Shown: positions 17,219 to 25,063 of the stretch, in pieces
How the letters are laid out: the number at the start of each line of letters is the position of its first letter
Numbering within the stretch: the first letter of the stretch is position 1
Source: Hyphomicrobiales bacterium
Lineage (GTDB): Bacteria > Pseudomonadota > Alphaproteobacteria > Rhizobiales > Kaistiaceae
Direction of reading: 5' to 3'
DNA length: 34,652 nt
NCBI GenBank assembly: GCA_024222895.1
Contig: JAAEOR010000057.1
Span: 1 to 34,652 of the forward strand
Notes under the pieces: generated by a model
The model's database searches: none
The model's input: the letters and a program-made list of their open reading frames with translations, nothing else
What the model was told of the DNA's origin: nothing
Translations under genes and position numbers: made by a program

Positions 17219-17380
17219 GCCGGAAAGCCGTTCAAGGTGGCCATCACTGCCGCCATGCGAAAGCTCTTTGTCCGCCTCAATGCCCTCATCCGAGATAATC
17301 AAATCCCCATGCAAAACAGCATAGAACAGGCCACTTCTGATTCAGCCGGCCCGAAGGGTTGCAGACCGCATGGAGTATGA
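17219..17380 (+). pseudogene. IS110-family transposase C-terminal remnant
   Basis: From 17219 the plus strand reads AGKPFKVAITAAMRKLFVRL followed by NALIRDN. This is the conserved C-terminal end of IS110/IS116 transposases (Transposase_20), where KVAxTAxMRKLxVxLNAxxRD is diagnostic. The frame continues without clear similarity to a stop at 17378-17380. Everything upstream is replaced by the IS256 fragment, so the element was truncated by another insertion or deletion. The remaining bases to 17491 hold no recognised gene. Confidence 0.75.
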
Positions 17381-17491
17381 CAGATGCGGGCTTGGAGCTT
17401 TTTTCGGAAAAGCGTGGCACTTCTTCGCCCAGAAAAGAGTTAAGTGCAGAAGCCGACGGCCATCGATCAATTCGACCTGGCCGATCACGAT

Positions 17492-18319
17492 CTAGGCCAG
17501 CGAAAGCGCAAACCGGAACGCAACAACGATGAGAAAAAGGCCAAAGACCAATTCGAGAATTCGTTGAGACAATGCGTGGGCGAGCCGAACGCCCATCGGG
17601 GCCATCAGGATGGCGGCGGGAACGACCAGCAGCGCCCCGACGATGTTGACAAACCCGAGCGAGAATGGCGGCAGCAAAGGATCGCCCCAACCCGCCCACA
17701 CGTAGCCGATCACGCCCGGGATGGAGATCAGCATCCCAACACCCGACGACGTGGCAACAGCTTGATGAATCGGCCGGCCGTACAGGGTCATGTAGGTGTT
17801 GGTGACGATGCCGCCGCCAATCCCCATCAGCGTCGAGAAGAAGCCGATCAATCCGCCGACGATCGCCCGCGATGGATTGCCGGGAACGTCTCGTCCAAGT
17901 CGCCAACTGTTCCTGGCAAAAATCAGCTTCAGGGCCACGACAAACGCAATAACCGCGAAGATCCCGCGAAGAACAGAACCGGAAATCACGGCGGCAACGA
18001 TCGATGCCACGATGACTCCAACCGGTACGGGGATCACAAAGCTCCTGAACAGTGCCATGTCGACCGCGCCACGGCGCTTGTGGGCGAAGAACGACCGCAG
18101 CGAGGTCGGCACGATGATCGCGAGTGAAGTACCGACGGCGACATGCATTCGCACCGACTCGTCGACCCCAAGGAAGCCCAGCCCTTCGTAAAGCACCGGG
18201 ACCATCACGGCACCACCGCCGATCCCGAACAGGCCGGCAAGCAGTCCCGACACGGCCCCCGACAACAGCACGGCAACAGCGAGCTCGATCAGCTCCGTTG
18301 TCGTGGCGGTAATTTCCAT
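17492..18319 (-). CDS. TauE/SafE family sulfite exporter-like membrane protein
   Basis: A 275-residue integral membrane protein with about eight hydrophobic helices, of the TauE/SafE family (DUF81), proposed to move sulfite, sulfoacetate or other organic anions across the inner membrane. It shows the internal duplication of the family: GAVSGLLAGLFGIGGGAVMVP near residue 20 and GGLIGFFSTLMGIGGGIVTN near residue 154, each with a Gly-rich GIGGG turn. GTSLAIIVPTSLRS and ATSSGVGMLISIPG are the matching second blocks. The gene starts 20 bases after dusA on the same strand, so they may share a transcript, though no functional link is known. The substrate is undetermined. Confidence 0.9.
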   Translation of the reverse strand: MEITATTTELIELAVAVLLSGAVSGLLAGLFGIGGGAVMVPVLYEGLGFLGVDESVRMHVAVGTSLAIIVPTSLRSFFAHKRRGAVDMALFRSFVIPVPVGVIVASIVAAVISGSVLRGIFAVIAFVVALKLIFARNSWRLGRDVPGNPSRAIVGGLIGFFSTLMGIGGGIVTNTYMTLYGRPIHQAVATSSGVGMLISIPGVIGYVWAGWGDPLLPPFSLGFVNIVGALLVVPAAILMAPMGVRLAHALSQRILELVFGLFLIVVAFRFALSLA

Positions 18320-18339
18320 CGAACTCTTGTGCAGCCTGT

Positions 18340-19371
18340 CTAGACCGCGACGATGCCCGACGCGGCGGCCGCCGATCCGTTGCAGCCGTGGTCTGTTCCT
18401 CCGGTTGCCTCCACGGCAGCCAGGGCGTCGCGCAGCACCGCGACGCCGGCGTCAGGGCGCCCGCCACGAACGGAAAGAATGCGTCGCCAGAGACGGGCTC
18501 CGGCCCGCCCGTGAAACAGGCCGAGCATGTGCCGAGTGATCTGGTGAAGACGGGTCCCGCGCGCTCGTTCGATCCCGGCATAGGTAATCATGGCCTCGAC
18601 AACAGTCTCCAGCCTGACCCCGGTGCTCGCACCGTAGAAACGACGGTCAATATCGGCCAGGATAGCCGGCCTTTGATAGGCCGCGCGACCCAGCATCACG
18701 CCGTCCATAGGACGGAGATGGTCCGCCGCCGCCTCAAGCGTTTCCACACCGCCATTGATGCCGATGAAGACGTCGTGCAAGCGGCGTTTGAGAGCATAGA
18801 CTCGCTCATAGTCGAGCGGCGGAACCTCGCGGTTCTCTTTTGGACTGAGCCCGGACAGCCACGCCTTGCGGGCATGCACCCACAACCCGTCGCAACCGGC
18901 GCCGACCACCGCGTCGGCAAGCGCGTCGAGGGCCGGTCCGGGATCCTGCTCATCGACGCCGAGCCGGCACTTGACCGTGACGGGAATGGTGACCGCCGCC
19001 TTCATCGCCGCAACGCAGTCGCCAACAAGCGCCGGTTCGCGCATCAGACAGGCGCCGAAGGCGCCCGAGCGAACGCGATCGGACGGGCAGCCGACATTGA
19101 GATTGATCTCGTCGTATCCGTGGTCCTGGCCGATCCGGGCGGCGCGGGCCAGTTTCGCCGGATCCGAGCCGCCAATCTGCAGGGCAAGCGGATGCTCCGC
19201 CGGCGAAAAGCCGAGCAGCCGATCGCGGTCGCCATGCAGGACCGCTTCGGTGACAATCATCTCGGTATGGAGGAGTGCGTGGCGCGTCAGCTGGCGATGG
19301 AAGAACCGACAATGACGGTCGGTCCAATCCATCATCGGCGCGACGGCGATCCTCTTGTCCAGGCTATTCAT
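18340..19371 (-). CDS. dusA: tRNA-dihydrouridine(20/20a) synthase DusA
   Basis: Reduces uridines 20 and 20a in the tRNA D-loop with FMN and NADPH. The 343-residue protein has the FMN site IAVAPMMDWTDRHCRFFHR (8-26), the catalytic cysteine C95 in NLNVGCPSDRV, GAFGACLM, VKCRLGVDEQDP, the DusA-type VHARKAWLSGLSPKENREVPPL, INGGV and DGVMLGRAAYQRP. The KENREVPPL segment separates DusA from DusB and DusC. The frame extends to 19461, with other ATGs at 19404 and 19461. 19371 gives the usual N terminus, though its ribosome binding site is weak and 19404 is an alternative. It stands downstream of the broken RidA gene. Confidence 0.93.
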   Translation of the reverse strand: MNSLDKRIAVAPMMDWTDRHCRFFHRQLTRHALLHTEMIVTEAVLHGDRDRLLGFSPAEHPLALQIGGSDPAKLARAARIGQDHGYDEINLNVGCPSDRVRSGAFGACLMREPALVGDCVAAMKAAVTIPVTVKCRLGVDEQDPGPALDALADAVVGAGCDGLWVHARKAWLSGLSPKENREVPPLDYERVYALKRRLHDVFIGINGGVETLEAAADHLRPMDGVMLGRAAYQRPAILADIDRRFYGASTGVRLETVVEAMITYAGIERARGTRLHQITRHMLGLFHGRAGARLWRRILSVRGGRPDAGVAVLRDALAAVEATGGTDHGCNGSAAAASGIVAV

Positions 19372-19435
19372 CTCTGCTGCTTTTTCCTTCGACAACGCAG
19401 CCATGGCTTGGGTTGGAATGGTTCCTGTCGGACGC

Positions 19436-19893
19436 CTACACTTCTGCATGGGCAGAGACAAGTATCGCTGGGTTCAGGCACATCTCCGGATCGGAATGGA
19501 TCATCCGCGTGTGCCGCCCCTTTTCTCCGAATGTCAGGTTGATGATATGCGATGCACCGTTCAGCGCTGCCGGCTGCTGGGTGAAGCCCGGAGCGGCGTT
19601 TCACCGAGCCTTCGAGGCACACGATGCGCTTGATCTTCGATAGATCGCCCACAGCCGACTTGAGCTGGGCAATCACGTTAAGCGCACTCAAACGGAAGCA
19701 CTGATATCCCTCTTCAACCGACAGGTCGGACCCGACTTTTTCGACGAACTTCAGCTCGCCATCGATCCAGGGCAGCTGACCGGACGTCATCAGGAGATTT
19801 CACGTGATGACCCATGGCGCATAGTCCCCGACGGCGCCGGCGGTTGATCTCGGTGTGAACCTTTACGTCGAGCTCGGCGTCGAGGTCGGACAA
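19436..19893 (-). pseudogene. RidA/YjgF-family gene, disrupted
   Basis: The minus strand encodes pieces of a RidA-family protein (enamine/imine deaminase or related) in several frames. From about 19893, LDAELDVKVHTEI resembles the N terminus. After a frame change AGAVGDYAPWVIT is followed by an in-frame TGA at 19800-19802, then NLLMTSGQLPWIDGEL and VEKVGSDLSVEEGYQ with RLSALNVIAQLKSAVGDL and KRIVCLEGSV. At an AAA run (19599-19601 on the plus strand) the frame shifts to NAAPGFTQQPAALNGASHII, NLTFGEKGRHTR and a normal stop at 19436-19438. The TGA replaces the Gly of the conserved ITGNLL. One stop plus at least one certain frameshift means it cannot make a full protein. It is probably the last gene of the GMC1/LacI operon. 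Confidence 0.85.
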
Positions 19894-19951
19894 GGGCACT
19901 TCGAACAGGAAGAGTTTGCGAACCCGCACCAGCGCCCTGCCATTGCCGAAT

Positions 19952-20623
19952 TCAGCCTAATGCGAAGTCAAGCCAGCCTGTTTCGCTGATCTCGTCACTG
20001 TGTTTGGCGTTCAATCCCGGCGACAAGGACTCCAATTCCGCCAGTTTCAGTCGATCAGGTTTTTCGATGCTCTCGACGAAAAGGCAGAATTGCTGCTTTC
20101 CGGGGCCCTTTCCATAGATGCTGCTTTCCTGTGTCTTGATTGCCGTGATTTCTTCCTGGTTTTCCCAAAGCCGGGCGCGAATTACGTTGCTGTCCGCCAC
20201 CAGGCTTTCGAGAATGTCGTCCCGATAAGCCGCCCGCATTTCCCCTCCATTTTCGGCGACGTTGAAACGCAGCGTCGAAAGAAAGAATGACGGTTCGCAT
20301 GGGTTTACCCCGGCCTCCTCGGCCAGCGAGAAGATCGCCCGCGCCGGATCGCGAAAAAGCGTCAGCGCGTCTTTGGTCCAGTCGGTCGGATTGTTCAGCG
20401 CCGCCTGGTAGTCGGATCCGGCGAGCACGTCAGCCGAGGTCGTTTCGTAATACATCAGAAACGTGGCCGCATCTCCCAAACCCGCGTAACGACGACCCAG
20501 GCGAAAACCAGGGATGTTGACCCGTTCGCTCATGTGCTGGCAATTGTGCCATTGCCGCAGAGCTTGAATGTCGGCTTCTTCGAAATTTGCCCAAAAGGCC
20601 ATCAGGCCTGTACGTAAAGGCAT
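19952..20623 (-). CDS. Two-domain DUF4286-like protein of unknown function
   Basis: A 223-residue soluble protein. The first half contains the WHNCQHMSERVNIPGFRLGRRY and ATFLMYYETTSADVL segments. This pattern of a W..cH..E...iPGF..gRRY strand-helix-strand unit resembles DUF4286/EthD-like ferredoxin-fold domains. The second half (from about FFLSTLRFNV) looks like another such domain with weaker motifs, so an internal two-domain arrangement is likely. No catalytic residue can be assigned, though the paired histidines H37 and H41-like positions in the first half are candidates. The ATG at 20623 is strongly supported by AAAGGAGG six bases upstream. It follows the LacI gene by 26 bases and belongs to the GMC1 operon, so a role in that catabolic branch is inferred, not shown. 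Confidence 0.75.
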   Translation of the reverse strand: MPLRTGLMAFWANFEEADIQALRQWHNCQHMSERVNIPGFRLGRRYAGLGDAATFLMYYETTSADVLAGSDYQAALNNPTDWTKDALTLFRDPARAIFSLAEEAGVNPCEPSFFLSTLRFNVAENGGEMRAAYRDDILESLVADSNVIRARLWENQEEITAIKTQESSIYGKGPGKQQFCLFVESIEKPDRLKLAELESLSPGLNAKHSDEISETGWLDFALG

Positions 20624-20649
20624 TCTTTTCCTCCTTTGCTGAGCGTCGT

Positions 20650-21684
20650 TCATTTCGGCGGACAGCAACTTTCACGGATCTTCAGAGCCGGCGGCAGAAT
20701 GACGCTTACCGGGTCTGCATCGGGTTCAGCGATCCTGGCCTCAAGCAGCCTCACCAGCTCTTGCCCGAGTCGTGGCGGCGGGGTCGAAATTGTCGTCAGC
20801 GGTATATTCCTGAGGGCCGAGGCTTTCACGTCGTCGAAACCGACGATGGCGATGTCCTTCCCCGGAGTCAGCCCATTCTCACGCGCCGCCGACATGAGGC
20901 CGAAAGCCACCTGATCGTTATAGCCGATAACGGCGGTCGACCTGTCCGGGCGGGCCAGAATCGCCTCCATGGCCTCGACCCCAAACTGGCTGGTGATCGG
21001 GCCGTGCATTTCCTCGACCGCGACCTCGCCGCCGGTATGTGACGCTACTGATATCCGAAACCCGCCCAGCCGTTCGGCGAATGCCGAGTTGTTCGGCAAC
21101 CCACCGGCGAAAGTGATCTTGCGATGGCCCAACCCGAGGAGGTGCCGGGTGGCAAGTTGCATGCCCTGGAAATAGTCCGGGCCGACATAGTCGAATGCGC
21201 CCTGGTCCAGGCGCCGCACACCGAGCACCACCGGCAGCCGCAAATTGCCGATGGCCTCGCGGGTTTCGTTTGCGGACCCATCGACCGGTACGAGGATCGC
21301 ACCGGCACATCCGATTTCCTGCACGTCGCGCAGTAGCTGAACCTGCCGATCGACCGCTCCCTTCGACGACAGCAGCAATGACAGCCGGTTCTTCTCGTCG
21401 GATGCCAGGTCGATGCCACTGTAAAGCTCTGCGAAATAAGGATTCTCGATATCCTCGACGACGACCGCGATCGCCTGGGTCTTTCTGGCCGAACGGGCGA
21501 CGCGCGGCCTTTCGTATCCAGTCTGGTCGACGGCCCAGCGGACCTTTTCCCGCGTATCCTCGGGGATTGAGCCCTTGTTCTGCAGAACGAGCGAGACGGT
21601 CGAAGGCGAAACTCCTGCAAGTTCTGCAACATCCTGCGCCGTCGGTTTCTTCGGTCTGCCTGATGCCTTGGTTGGGCCGGTCAC
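20650..21684 (-). CDS. LacI-family transcriptional regulator
   Basis: A 344-residue regulator with an N-terminal helix-turn-helix (TAQDVAELAGVSPSTVSLVL, about residues 15-34), hinge region near 50-60, and a periplasmic-binding-protein-like sensor domain (IAVVVEDIENPYFAELYSGI, AILVPVDGSANE, RKITFAGG, AVIGYNDQVAFGLMSA, IAIVGFDDVKAS, LTTISTPPPRLGQELVRLL). Members usually sense a sugar or sugar-like intermediate. The frame is open to 21828, but the GTG at 21684, with GAGG seven bases before it, leaves the standard N terminus. It is 20 bases after the aldehyde dehydrogenase remnant and so co-transcribed with the genes it probably controls. The repeated motif in front of GMC1 and the Gfo gene (24862-24882, 25035-25054) is the best candidate for its operator. 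Confidence 0.92.
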   Translation of the reverse strand: MTGPTKASGRPKKPTAQDVAELAGVSPSTVSLVLQNKGSIPEDTREKVRWAVDQTGYERPRVARSARKTQAIAVVVEDIENPYFAELYSGIDLASDEKNRLSLLLSSKGAVDRQVQLLRDVQEIGCAGAILVPVDGSANETREAIGNLRLPVVLGVRRLDQGAFDYVGPDYFQGMQLATRHLLGLGHRKITFAGGLPNNSAFAERLGGFRISVASHTGGEVAVEEMHGPITSQFGVEAMEAILARPDRSTAVIGYNDQVAFGLMSAARENGLTPGKDIAIVGFDDVKASALRNIPLTTISTPPPRLGQELVRLLEARIAEPDADPVSVILPPALKIRESCCPPK

Positions 21685-21703
21685 GCTTGATCCTCGATTT
21701 GAC

Positions 21704-23201
21704 TCAGACCGCAACGTAGCGATCCGAGCGAGGAGATGTCCGCATAAGGATCGTCTTCGCTTCGGTGTATTCCTCGATCGCGAGCGTGCCGTTCTCGCGG
21801 CCGATGCCGCTTTGCTTGAATCCGCCAAAGGGAACTTCGGCCGGCCCCTCGAGATAGGTGTTCACCCAAACCGTGCCGGCCTTGATACCGCGAGCCATGC
21901 GCAGCGCGGTCTGGACCGAGCCCGTCCAGACCGACGAAGACAGCCCATAGCTGGTGGCATTGGCAAGCTCGATCGCCTCCTCCACCGTGTCGAAGGTCAG
22001 AACCGACAGAACCGGGTCGAAGATTTCCTCGCGAGCTATCGCCATGTCCGCGGTGACGTAGTCAAATACGTGCGGAAAGACGTAAAGGCCGGGCGCCTGC
22101 TCTTCGGGCTCCTTCGAACGGGGACGCGATTTCTCCTTGCCGTCGCTGATGAAATCGCAGATGCGGGCGTGTTGCGCCTCATTCGAGATCGGCCCGATCT
22201 GGGTGTCTTCGTCCAGCGGATCGCCAATCCGCAAATGCTCCATCAGATCCGCGACTTTACGGGTGAATTCGTCCGCGATCCCCGTCTGCACGAGAAGCCG
22301 TGACGAGCCGACACAACATTGTCCGGCGTTGAACACCGCGCCCAGAACCAGTGCGTCGGCGGCGGCTTCAAGATCGGCATCGGAATACACGACTGCGGGG
22401 TTCTTGCCGCCGAGTTCGGCCGCGACCTTCTTGAGATTGCCGGCCGAGGCGGCGACCGTGGCCTTGCCGACCCGCGTCGAGCCAGTGAAGGAAACCATGT
22501 CGATATCGGGGTGTTCGGTGATCGCCTTGCCGACCGGTTCGCCATAGCCCGGAACCACGTTCACGGCGCCCGCCGGCACCCCGGCCTCGCTCAGTATTTC
22601 ACACAGCATCGCGGTTGAGGAGGAGGTCAGTTCGCTCGGTTTCACAACTGCCGTGCAGCCGGCCGCGAGCGCATAGGGCAGCTTTTGCGAGACGATCAGG
22701 AACGGGAAGTTGCAGGGGGTAATCATGCCGACGACGCCGATCGGCTCCGAACCGTCATGGCGATGCTGTCGGGGCCGAGATGATTGCTGGACTCGCCATG
22801 CAGGGTGCGCGCCAGGGCGGCGTAGTCCCAAAGGTCGGCAGCGCCGTCGATTTCCTCCCGCGCCTGCGAGATCGGCTTGCCGCTCTCCAAAACGTCCCAG
22901 AGCGCCAGTTCATCGCGGCGTTCGCGAATAAAATCCGCAACGCGCGACAGGATGCCGGCACGCTGGCCGGCATACATACGCTTCCAGTCGCCCGCGTCGA
23001 AAGCCCCACGCGCCGCAGCGACCGCGCGGTCGACCATGCCCGGCGTTCCGGCCACGTTATTGCCGACCTCGACACCGTGGGCTGGGCTCCGGCGCGAAAT
23101 CCATGCTTCGCCCTTAACCCATTCGCCGCTGATCCAGGCCGCGTTCGTCCGGGGCGAGGCTGAAAGGCCGGATGCTGCGGATTCGCGAAATGCTGGGTCA
23201 T
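21704..23201 (-). pseudogene. Aldehyde dehydrogenase gene with frameshifts
   Basis: An NAD(P)-dependent aldehyde dehydrogenase of normal total length (about 499 codons) split over several frames. It starts at ATG 23201, overlapping the GMC1 stop as TAATG. Frame 1 gives MTQHFANPQHPAF. A run of three A at 23163-23165 (plus strand) shifts it to FSLAPDERGL. Near 23134 it shifts again to ISGEWVKGEAW and continues through VDRAVAAARGAFDAGDWKR to MTVR. Near 22750 it shifts into EPIGVVGMITPCNFPF and runs to the stop. The catalytic parts are intact: ELGGKNP (general base Glu), FNAGQCCVGSS (nucleophile Cys), EEIFDPVLSV and PFGGFKQSGIGRE. Three indels in an otherwise conserved gene suggest a recent pseudogene or sequence errors. 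Its partner GMC1 would supply the aldehyde. Confidence 0.85.
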
Positions 23202-24850
23202 TATTCGGCCTCCGCCAATACGGGTTTGCGCTGGTTTGAATGCGAGGAGAGATCGGCGACCTCGGGCTCCTCGCCGCGGATGATTGCCGCGCCCTTTTCG
23301 CCGATCATGATTGAGGGCGCGTTGGTATTTCCGCTGATCAGGTTCGGCATGACCGAGCTGTCGACGACTCGAATCCCATCCAGACCCTTCACCCTCAATT
23401 CCGGATCGACGACAGCCATGTCGTCGATACCCATCTTGCATGTGCCGACAGGATGGTAATCCACCGAGGCGAACTGTCGGATATAGGCGAGGATCTCGTT
23501 GTCGGTCTGCGCGCCGGCGCCTGGATAGCGTTCGCTCGCGGTATGCTTGGACAGCTCCGGCTGGGCCAGGATCTCGCGGGCCAGCCGCACACCCGCGATG
23601 GACAGTTTGCGGTCTGCGTGCTCGGCATGGAAGTTCGGGTCAATGACGGGCATATCGGCCGGGTCGCTGGACCGCAACGTGATCGACCCCCGGCTCTTCG
23701 GTCGCAGAACGCAGGTGTTGATGGTGAAGCCGAACCCGTCGACCTTGGTCCGGCCGCTGTTGACGACATAGGCCGGCAGAATATGCATCTGGATGTCGGG
23801 CTGTCCGCTGCCCGAACTGGCCGCAAAACAACCGTTTTCTGCCACGACGGATGTCACCGGACCGGTCTTGAAGAGAATGTACTGCAGGCCGTTCTTGATC
23901 GACCGCGGGAATTTGTCGGCCTTGTCGTAGCTGAGCGGCGCATTCAGATCCGACACGACATAGCTGTCGATATGGTCCTGCATGTTCTTGCCGACGCCGG
24001 GAAGATCACGCGCCACAGGGATATCCAGCGCCCTCAGCTCGTCAGCGGGCCCGATGCCCGACAGCAGCAGCAGGCGCGGCGACCCCACCGCCCCAGAGCT
24101 GACGATGACCTCGCCGCCGGGCTCGGTGCGCGCGGTCTTGACCGAACCGTTTCCGAGCGAATACTCCACGCCGACCGCACGGCCCTTTTCGACAACCACC
24201 CTGAGCACGCGGGCTTTGATCTCGACCGACAGGTTGGGGCGGTCGCGGACCGGCCCGAGAAACTCCCGGCTGGTACTGGCGCGGCGGGCGTCCCGGCACG
24301 TGACCTGGTAGGGACCGGTACCGGCCTGTTCCTCGCCGTTGAAATCGGGATTGAAGACATGGCCGGCCTGTTGCGCGGCGCGGATGAAAGCCTTGGACAG
24401 AACATTTGGGGAGATCTGGTCGGAGACCCCCAGCGGGCCACCGGTGCCGTGATACCTGTCCGCCAGGCGCTCGTTATGCTCGGAACGCCTGAAATAGGGC
24501 AGAACTTCCGCGTAAGACCACCCCTTGCATCCCTGTTCGGCCCAAGTGTCGTAATCGTTGCGGTGGCCGCGGATGTAAATCATCGCGTTGATCGAACTCG
24601 ACCCGCCGAGCGTCTTGCCCTGCGGATACCAGATTTCACGATTGTCGAGGTGTTTCTGCGGCGCGGTGGTGAAACACCAGTTCACCGATGGTGTCTGAAG
24701 CTTCCCGAACCCTGCGGGCATATGAATGAGCGGGTTCGTGTCCTTGCCGCCGGCTTCGAGCAACAAGACCTTGGCGCCGTCCGCCGCACTCAGACGATTC
24801 GCAAGAACGCACCCAGCCGAACCTGCCCCCAAGATGATATAATCATACAT
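23201..24850 (-). CDS. GMC-family FAD-dependent alcohol dehydrogenase 1 (choline-dehydrogenase-like)
   Basis: A 549-residue glucose-methanol-choline oxidoreductase that oxidises a hydroxyl group using FAD and passes electrons to a membrane carrier or oxygen. The FAD site is YIILGAGSAGCVLANRLS (4-21), followed by LLLEAGG. GMC signature 1 lies in YPQGKTLGGSSSINAMIYIRG and signature 2 in SSGAVGSPRLLLLSGIGP. The active site pair is H466 in YHPVGTCKMG and N510 in GNTNAPSIMIGEK. No signal peptide is seen. The ATG has GGAGG six bases upstream. It is the first gene of a minus-strand unit with the aldehyde dehydrogenase, LacI and downstream genes, as in alcohol-to-acid oxidation modules. Only the general class of substrate (primary alcohol or polyol) can be inferred. 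Confidence 0.93.
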   Translation of the reverse strand: MYDYIILGAGSAGCVLANRLSAADGAKVLLLEAGGKDTNPLIHMPAGFGKLQTPSVNWCFTTAPQKHLDNREIWYPQGKTLGGSSSINAMIYIRGHRNDYDTWAEQGCKGWSYAEVLPYFRRSEHNERLADRYHGTGGPLGVSDQISPNVLSKAFIRAAQQAGHVFNPDFNGEEQAGTGPYQVTCRDARRASTSREFLGPVRDRPNLSVEIKARVLRVVVEKGRAVGVEYSLGNGSVKTARTEPGGEVIVSSGAVGSPRLLLLSGIGPADELRALDIPVARDLPGVGKNMQDHIDSYVVSDLNAPLSYDKADKFPRSIKNGLQYILFKTGPVTSVVAENGCFAASSGSGQPDIQMHILPAYVVNSGRTKVDGFGFTINTCVLRPKSRGSITLRSSDPADMPVIDPNFHAEHADRKLSIAGVRLAREILAQPELSKHTASERYPGAGAQTDNEILAYIRQFASVDYHPVGTCKMGIDDMAVVDPELRVKGLDGIRVVDSSVMPNLISGNTNAPSIMIGEKGAAIIRGEEPEVADLSSHSNQRKPVLAEAE

Positions 24851-24861
24851 TGCGGCCTCCG

Positions 24862-24882
24862 CCTAATTTACTGATTTTTAGT
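24862..24882 (-). promoter_or_regulatory. Candidate operator copy 1 (before GMC1)
   Basis: Read toward GMC1 this is ACTAAAAATCAGTAAATTAG followed by G. Its core ACTAA-AAA-TCAGT is an imperfect 13-base palindrome (24870-24882). It ends about 12 bases from the start codon, touching the ribosome binding site, so a bound repressor would block transcription or early elongation. It matches copy 2 at 17 of 20 positions. Confidence 0.6.
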
Positions 24883-25034
24883 TTAACAAATGCACTGTTG
24901 CAAGCGCAAAGGACCGATCGAGGAGCCTGGCAGCAGGCCTTATGAGGCCATCTGACAAGACCATTCTCTCATTCTGCGCATTTTTCGCGGACCCACATTC
25001 CGATTGACTATCGATGTCCCAATCGAATATTGCT

Positions 25035-25054
25035 ACTAAAAATTAGTCAATTGG
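25035..25054 (+). promoter_or_regulatory. Candidate operator copy 2 (before Gfo/Idh/MocA gene)
   Basis: Read toward the gene this is ACTAAAAATTAGTCAATTGG. The core ACTAA-AAA-TTAGT (25035-25047) is a perfect palindrome with a three-base centre. It lies just before the ribosome binding site of the gene starting at 25064 and in the same orientation relative to its gene as copy 1. The two centres are about 165 bases apart, a spacing that would allow DNA looping. Confidence 0.6.
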
Positions 25055-25063
25055 TGGATCGCC

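Larger units (their letters stand above)
24851..25063. promoter_or_regulatory. Divergent promoter region between GMC1 and the Gfo/Idh/MocA gene
   Basis: An AT-richer stretch of 213 bases. For the rightward gene a possible -35 TTGACT stands at 25004-25009, with a weak AT-rich -10 about 17 bases later (25027-25033). Each end holds one copy of a shared motif (separate entries) just outside the ribosome binding site. No small gene or riboswitch was recognised. Confidence 0.6.

Noticed and set aside
17286-18581. Minus-strand open frame of 431 codons overlapping the TauE/SafE gene
   Set aside because: It is Arg/Cys-rich, without membrane or domain pattern, and out of frame with the TauE/SafE protein that has the duplicated GIGGG motifs.
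23453-24874. Long plus-strand open frame of 473 codons
   Set aside because: It lies wholly opposite GMC1, whose FAD and active-site motifs are unmistakable; the plus-strand translation has no domain features.
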